Part shown: positions 63,207-64,000 of the stretch, one piece after another
Numbering within the stretch: the first letter of the stretch is position 1
Layout of the letters: the number at the start of each line of letters is the position of its first letter
Assembly: GCF_004000765.1 (NCBI RefSeq)
Contig: NZ_BILW01000001.1
Coordinates: 434,001 to 498,000 of the forward strand
Origin: Paenibacillus chondroitinus NBRC 15376
Lineage (GTDB): Bacteria > Bacillota > Bacilli > Paenibacillales > NBRC-103111
DNA length: 64,000 bases
Direction: 5' to 3'
Notes under the pieces: generated by a model
What the model saw: only the letters and a program-made list of their open reading frames with translations
Database searches by the model: none
What the model was told of the DNA's origin: nothing
Position numbers and translations under genes: made by a program

Positions 63207-64000
63207 TCATTTACCTGATTTATTGGGGGTGAACTTTTTAAATTTAGCCAAAATTTGAACGGGAACTCGAATAATCTGATCTAACCAACGACTAGGTTGC
63301 GATGGTGCTATAGGTGATAGATAAGATAGTCCAAACATATGTAAACTGGAAAGTTGAACGATCAAGAATCCGAGACCGAAAACTAGACCGAAATTTCCCA
63401 AAATACCAGCCAACAGAATGATACCAAATCGCATTAACCGAATAGAGGCACTCATGATATAACTAGGGATGGCGAAGGAGGCTATGGCCGAAATCGCAAC
63501 AGAGATGATGAGGATATTGCTTGTTACACCAGCTTGAACAGCAGCTTGACCTATGACGATTCCCCCGACAGTCCCAATCGTAGAACCGATTTTGGTGGGT
63601 AAGCGTGCTCCTGCTTCACGAAGAAGCTCGATAGTCATCTCCATAAAAATGGCTTCTACCAACGGTGAAAAAGGCACTCGATTACGGGATTCCATCAAAT
63701 TTATTAGCAGTGATGGAGGAATCATTTCATAGTGATAAGTGACAAGAGATACATACAATGCGGTAAAGCTGAGTGTAATGAATAAGGCAATAAGCCGTAA
63801 AATACGAACGGCAGAGGCGACGGCCCACGGTTGATAATAATCGTCTGGCGACATAAAAAATTCAATAAAGGAAGTTGGGGTACTGAAGGCAGCTTGACTC
63901 CCCTCAAGCAGTCCGACAATTTTGCCGCTGATCAGTTTATTCGTGATGAGATCAGGGCGCACACTTGTTAGGATTTGCGGTGCAATTGAGTATTTGCTAG
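63207..64000 (-). CDS. GerA-type germinant receptor A subunit, partial (N-terminus beyond window)
   Basis: The frame is open to the right edge of the window; about 264 C-terminal residues are present. Diagnostic segments are VRPDLITNKLISGKIVGLLEGS, a FMSPDDYYQPWAVAS loop, REAGARLPTKIGSTIGTVGG and VIGQAAVQAGVTSNIL. The membrane domain is complete, so only the N-terminal soluble region is cut off. It is the first gene of the second ger operon. Confidence 0.92.
   Translation of the reverse strand, partial: SKYSIAPQILTSVRPDLITNKLISGKIVGLLEGSQAAFSTPTSFIEFFMSPDDYYQPWAVASAVRILRLIALFITLSFTALYVSLVTYHYEMIPPSLLINLMESRNRVPFSPLVEAIFMEMTIELLREAGARLPTKIGSTIGTVGGIVIGQAAVQAGVTSNILIISVAISAIASFAIPSYIMSASIRLMRFGIILLAGILGNFGLVFGLGFLIVQLSSLHMFGLSYLSPIAPSQPSRWLDQIIRVPVQILAKFKKFTPNKSGK

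Overview
The window looks like the chromosome of a spore-forming, plant-polysaccharide-degrading Firmicute, most likely Paenibacillus or a close relative. The evidence is two GerA-type spore germinant receptor operons, strong AGGAGG ribosome binding sites with frequent GTG/TTG starts, an InhA-type M6 protease, S-layer homology (SLH) domains, many AraC regulators, and a set of pectin/rhamnogalacturonan enzymes. No rRNA, tRNA, CRISPR array, prophage or insertion sequence was recognised. Genus assignment is inference.

Layout. 1-188: end of a membrane protein. 789-3425: GntR regulator, uxuA and an SDR-type uxuB (fructuronate/mannonate catabolism). 3832-4737: exported SLH-PrcB protein. 4782-6518: divergent AraC and PhyH dioxygenase. 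6603-8749: a 52-aa protein, GH51 arabinofuranosidase and a Cys-rich protein. 9060-11380: HxlR regulator with a 54-aa partner, facing an MFS exporter and a truncated globin. 11457-13835: InhA protease. 14055-14371: internally deleted Rieske oxidoreductase pseudogene. 14440-17961: LtrA, nucleoside hydrolase, FGGY kinase. 17988-21743: first ger operon (A-C-B). 21925-25980: two more PhyH/AraC pairs around an SGNH hydrolase. 26222-27853: PAS-GGDEF-EAL protein. 28371-32329: VOC protein, quinone oxidoreductase, DeoR regulator, MFS transporter. 32486-37542: Gfo/Idh/MocA dehydrogenase, two TIM-barrel isomerases, GH105, AraC. 37812-40623: TetR-DoxX pair, small proteins, L25/Ctc. 40672-44804: divergent AraC and GH2 beta-galactosidase. 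44897-47522: PadR, pentapeptide protein and 14-TM exporter. 47696-49749: tartronate semialdehyde reductase-like protein and glycerate kinase. 50996-58803: two multimodular PL11 rhamnogalacturonan lyases around a broken SLH-cohesin gene. 58929-60872: hypothetical proteins and threonine synthase. 60996-64000: second ger operon (A-B-C), cut by the window edge.

How the genes fit together. The PL11 lyases, GH105 hydrolase, GH51 arabinofuranosidase, GH2 beta-galactosidase and SGNH esterase candidate form a plausible route for rhamnogalacturonan-I and its arabinan/galactan side chains. The uxu genes, the MocA/isomerase operon and the glycerate kinase pair could carry uronic and sugar acids into central metabolism.

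The most unusual signal is not a gene. A family of intergenic elements, three of them exactly 176 bp and one 178 bp, occurs at 3468, 8865, 29960 and 50204. A variant with different ends is at 318, and partial copies are at 49935, 37636 and 27935. Each full copy has four short units ordered forward-forward-reverse-reverse with a fixed spacing of about 50 nt, so it can fold as two nested stems. In most copies the spacers hold small hairpins whose sequence differs between copies while pairing is kept.
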